Program-made: the position numbers and the translations under genes
Notes under the pieces: generated by a model
Databases searched by the model: none
What the model saw: only the letters and a program-made list of their open reading frames with translations
Told to the model about the DNA's origin: nothing
Shown: positions 29,445 to 30,703 of the stretch, piece by piece
How positions within the stretch are numbered: position 1 is the stretch's first letter
Layout: every line of letters begins with the position of its first letter
Assembly: GCA_003427395.1 (NCBI GenBank)
Contig: BFEA01000438.1
Span: 1,278,905-1,309,607 of the forward strand
Length of the DNA: 30,703 bases
Reading direction: 5' to 3'
Source of the DNA: Chara braunii
Lineage: Eukaryota > Streptophyta > Charophyceae > Charales > Characeae

Positions 29445-30703
29445 TGTCGAGCGCATCGGTCCAGCACCGCACCAGGGCAGCGCGGGACGCTCCCGGCCGA
29501 GTCACGCAGGAGTTGGTTTAAATCCTTCGTCGCCATTAATGCATGTGGAGCTTTCGCAAGCCGCTCAGGCTGAGTGCGCCAGCCATACCTCTCGCGAGCC
29601 CCTACGACAGGATAGGGCCTACGCGAGGCACGACTTACCTCCACCTTACAGGAGCTGTCACCTCCCTTCGGTGGGCGTATTCCCCCCGAGCTACCAGTCC
29701 ACAGTACGAAAGTTAATCAGTTGCAATCGCAGACGTGGACCAGCCGAGGGCGTTTCTCGTTCGTTGTAGCATAGGGGGTACGCGCGGTAATACGCCTCTA
29801 TCGGACCCGCACTCGAACCGACATCTTGGGGGGCTGAAGTCCCAAGCACGGCCCGTTGTTGGTCGACTAGGACGTATCCCACACACCACGCGCACACCAC
29901 TTTACGAACACAAAAGTAAAACACACACACACACACACATCGAACAACGTGACAACACTCCTAGTCCCTTTAGTAGTCGTCCCATAACTGTCCGATGCGA
30001 AAATCTAATAGGCGTCGCGCACGAGACTTAGTATAAAACCGCGCGGACGCAGGGCCTACTCATATAGACCAGCAATGCAAACATACGCAATCAGTCGCAA
30101 TGATGGCGTACCATGCAGTACCCATACTCATGCGGTCCTCGTTAATCTCGAGGGTCGCATTCGACATTCAAGTGTCGGTTGACACGCGCCTTGAGGGTTA
30201 ACCTCTCGACGTTGGACAACCGCCAAGCGCGGTTGAAGATCACACACCCTCTTCTGCACGTTATGCAGAGCGGGTGGTACACAGGTCCACACCTGTGGTG
30301 GCAGTTGTTCCTTGCGGCCCTGGGGATAAGTCCTACCCCAGGCCTGGGCAAAAGTCAAGGGGTCTGACTTTGACGGTTGCCACGGGCTACAACGTCCAAC
30401 TATAAAAACTCTTAAAAGCAAAGGTAAAAAGGGAATTCCCCTTTCCTCTCCGCACACAATCTGGTTGACCCTTATGCACAATCACAGTGGTCTCTCAAAC
30501 ACTTAGGGAACTTCTAAATACGTAAGGGTTGATTATATAAGACGATCACTTCTCACAGTCAAAGTGAGGCTCCTCTCAGTCATATATGTATGAAATCGCT
30601 GCAGTCACATCCCGAGTCCGAACCACGACCATACCTGCAATCACATCAATGATTCAACCAGAAGTCCACGCACTACACGGGGTCAACTTCAACCATTCCT
30701 TGC
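29445..30703. repeat. Repeat block S2, copy 3 (ends the window)
   Basis: Identical to 9174-10432. The window stops at TTGC, exactly where the first copy has an N and a C(11) run. The hairpins are at 30281-30371 and the TATA-like site at 30534-30541. Confidence 0.9.

Noticed and set aside
1-30703. Circular molecule with terminal redundancy, since the window ends with a copy of its own beginning
   Set aside because: The first 663 bases differ by about 4 percent from 20309-20934, so the ends do not simply overlap. A tandem array or an assembly repeat path explains it better.

Overview
The window reads as non-genic, repeat-dominated nuclear DNA of a eukaryote. There is no dense gene array, no operon and no Shine-Dalgarno context. 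It does contain 25S/28S rRNA fragments, poly(A) and poly(T) tracts, microsatellites, minisatellites and a decayed Ty3/Gypsy-like gag. One rRNA fragment looks closer to the green-plant form than to the fungal form, so a plant or green alga is my guess, made from memory and at low confidence. No intact tRNA, rRNA or host gene of known function was recognised.

Layout. Four blocks recur in the same order. S1 (about 0.75 kb, starting with a CT microsatellite) is at 1-758, 14383-15103 and 20309-21029. X (8415 bp) is at 759-9173 and 21030-29444. S2 (about 1.2 kb) is at 9174-10432, 15235-16455 and 29445-30703. Y (about 3.9 kb) is at 10433-14382 and 16456-20308. The full order is S1-X-S2-Y, S1-j-S2-Y, S1-X-S2, where the middle unit has a 131-bp junction sequence (j, 15104-15234) in place of X. 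The basic tandem period is therefore about 5.9 kb, and about 14.4 kb when X is present.

Block X holds, from left to right: a pyrimidine-rich stretch with three 25S rRNA fragments (two antisense, one sense) ending in a 21-A tract; a zone rich in short perfect hairpins; a 45-46 bp tandem repeat with an internal hairpin; on the minus strand, a 262-codon unknown ORF followed by a gag-like ORF and its degraded continuation; and an AT-rich end with a 56-bp inverted-repeat element. Block S2 carries three consecutive hairpins whose arms are intact in the diverged copies. Block Y holds a 28-bp minisatellite (5 copies versus 1), a 106-124 bp repeat array, and the most striking feature of the window. 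That feature is eight hairpins with a nearly invariant loop and stems whose two arms change together.

The copies are not independent. From 664 to 10432 the sequence recurs at 20935-30703 with no difference I could find, including a 21-A homopolymer, while the preceding 600 bp differ by about 4 percent. Single N positions in Y recur at exactly +5926. Part of the layout is therefore probably an assembly path walking the same repeat twice, and copy number here should not be taken at face value.
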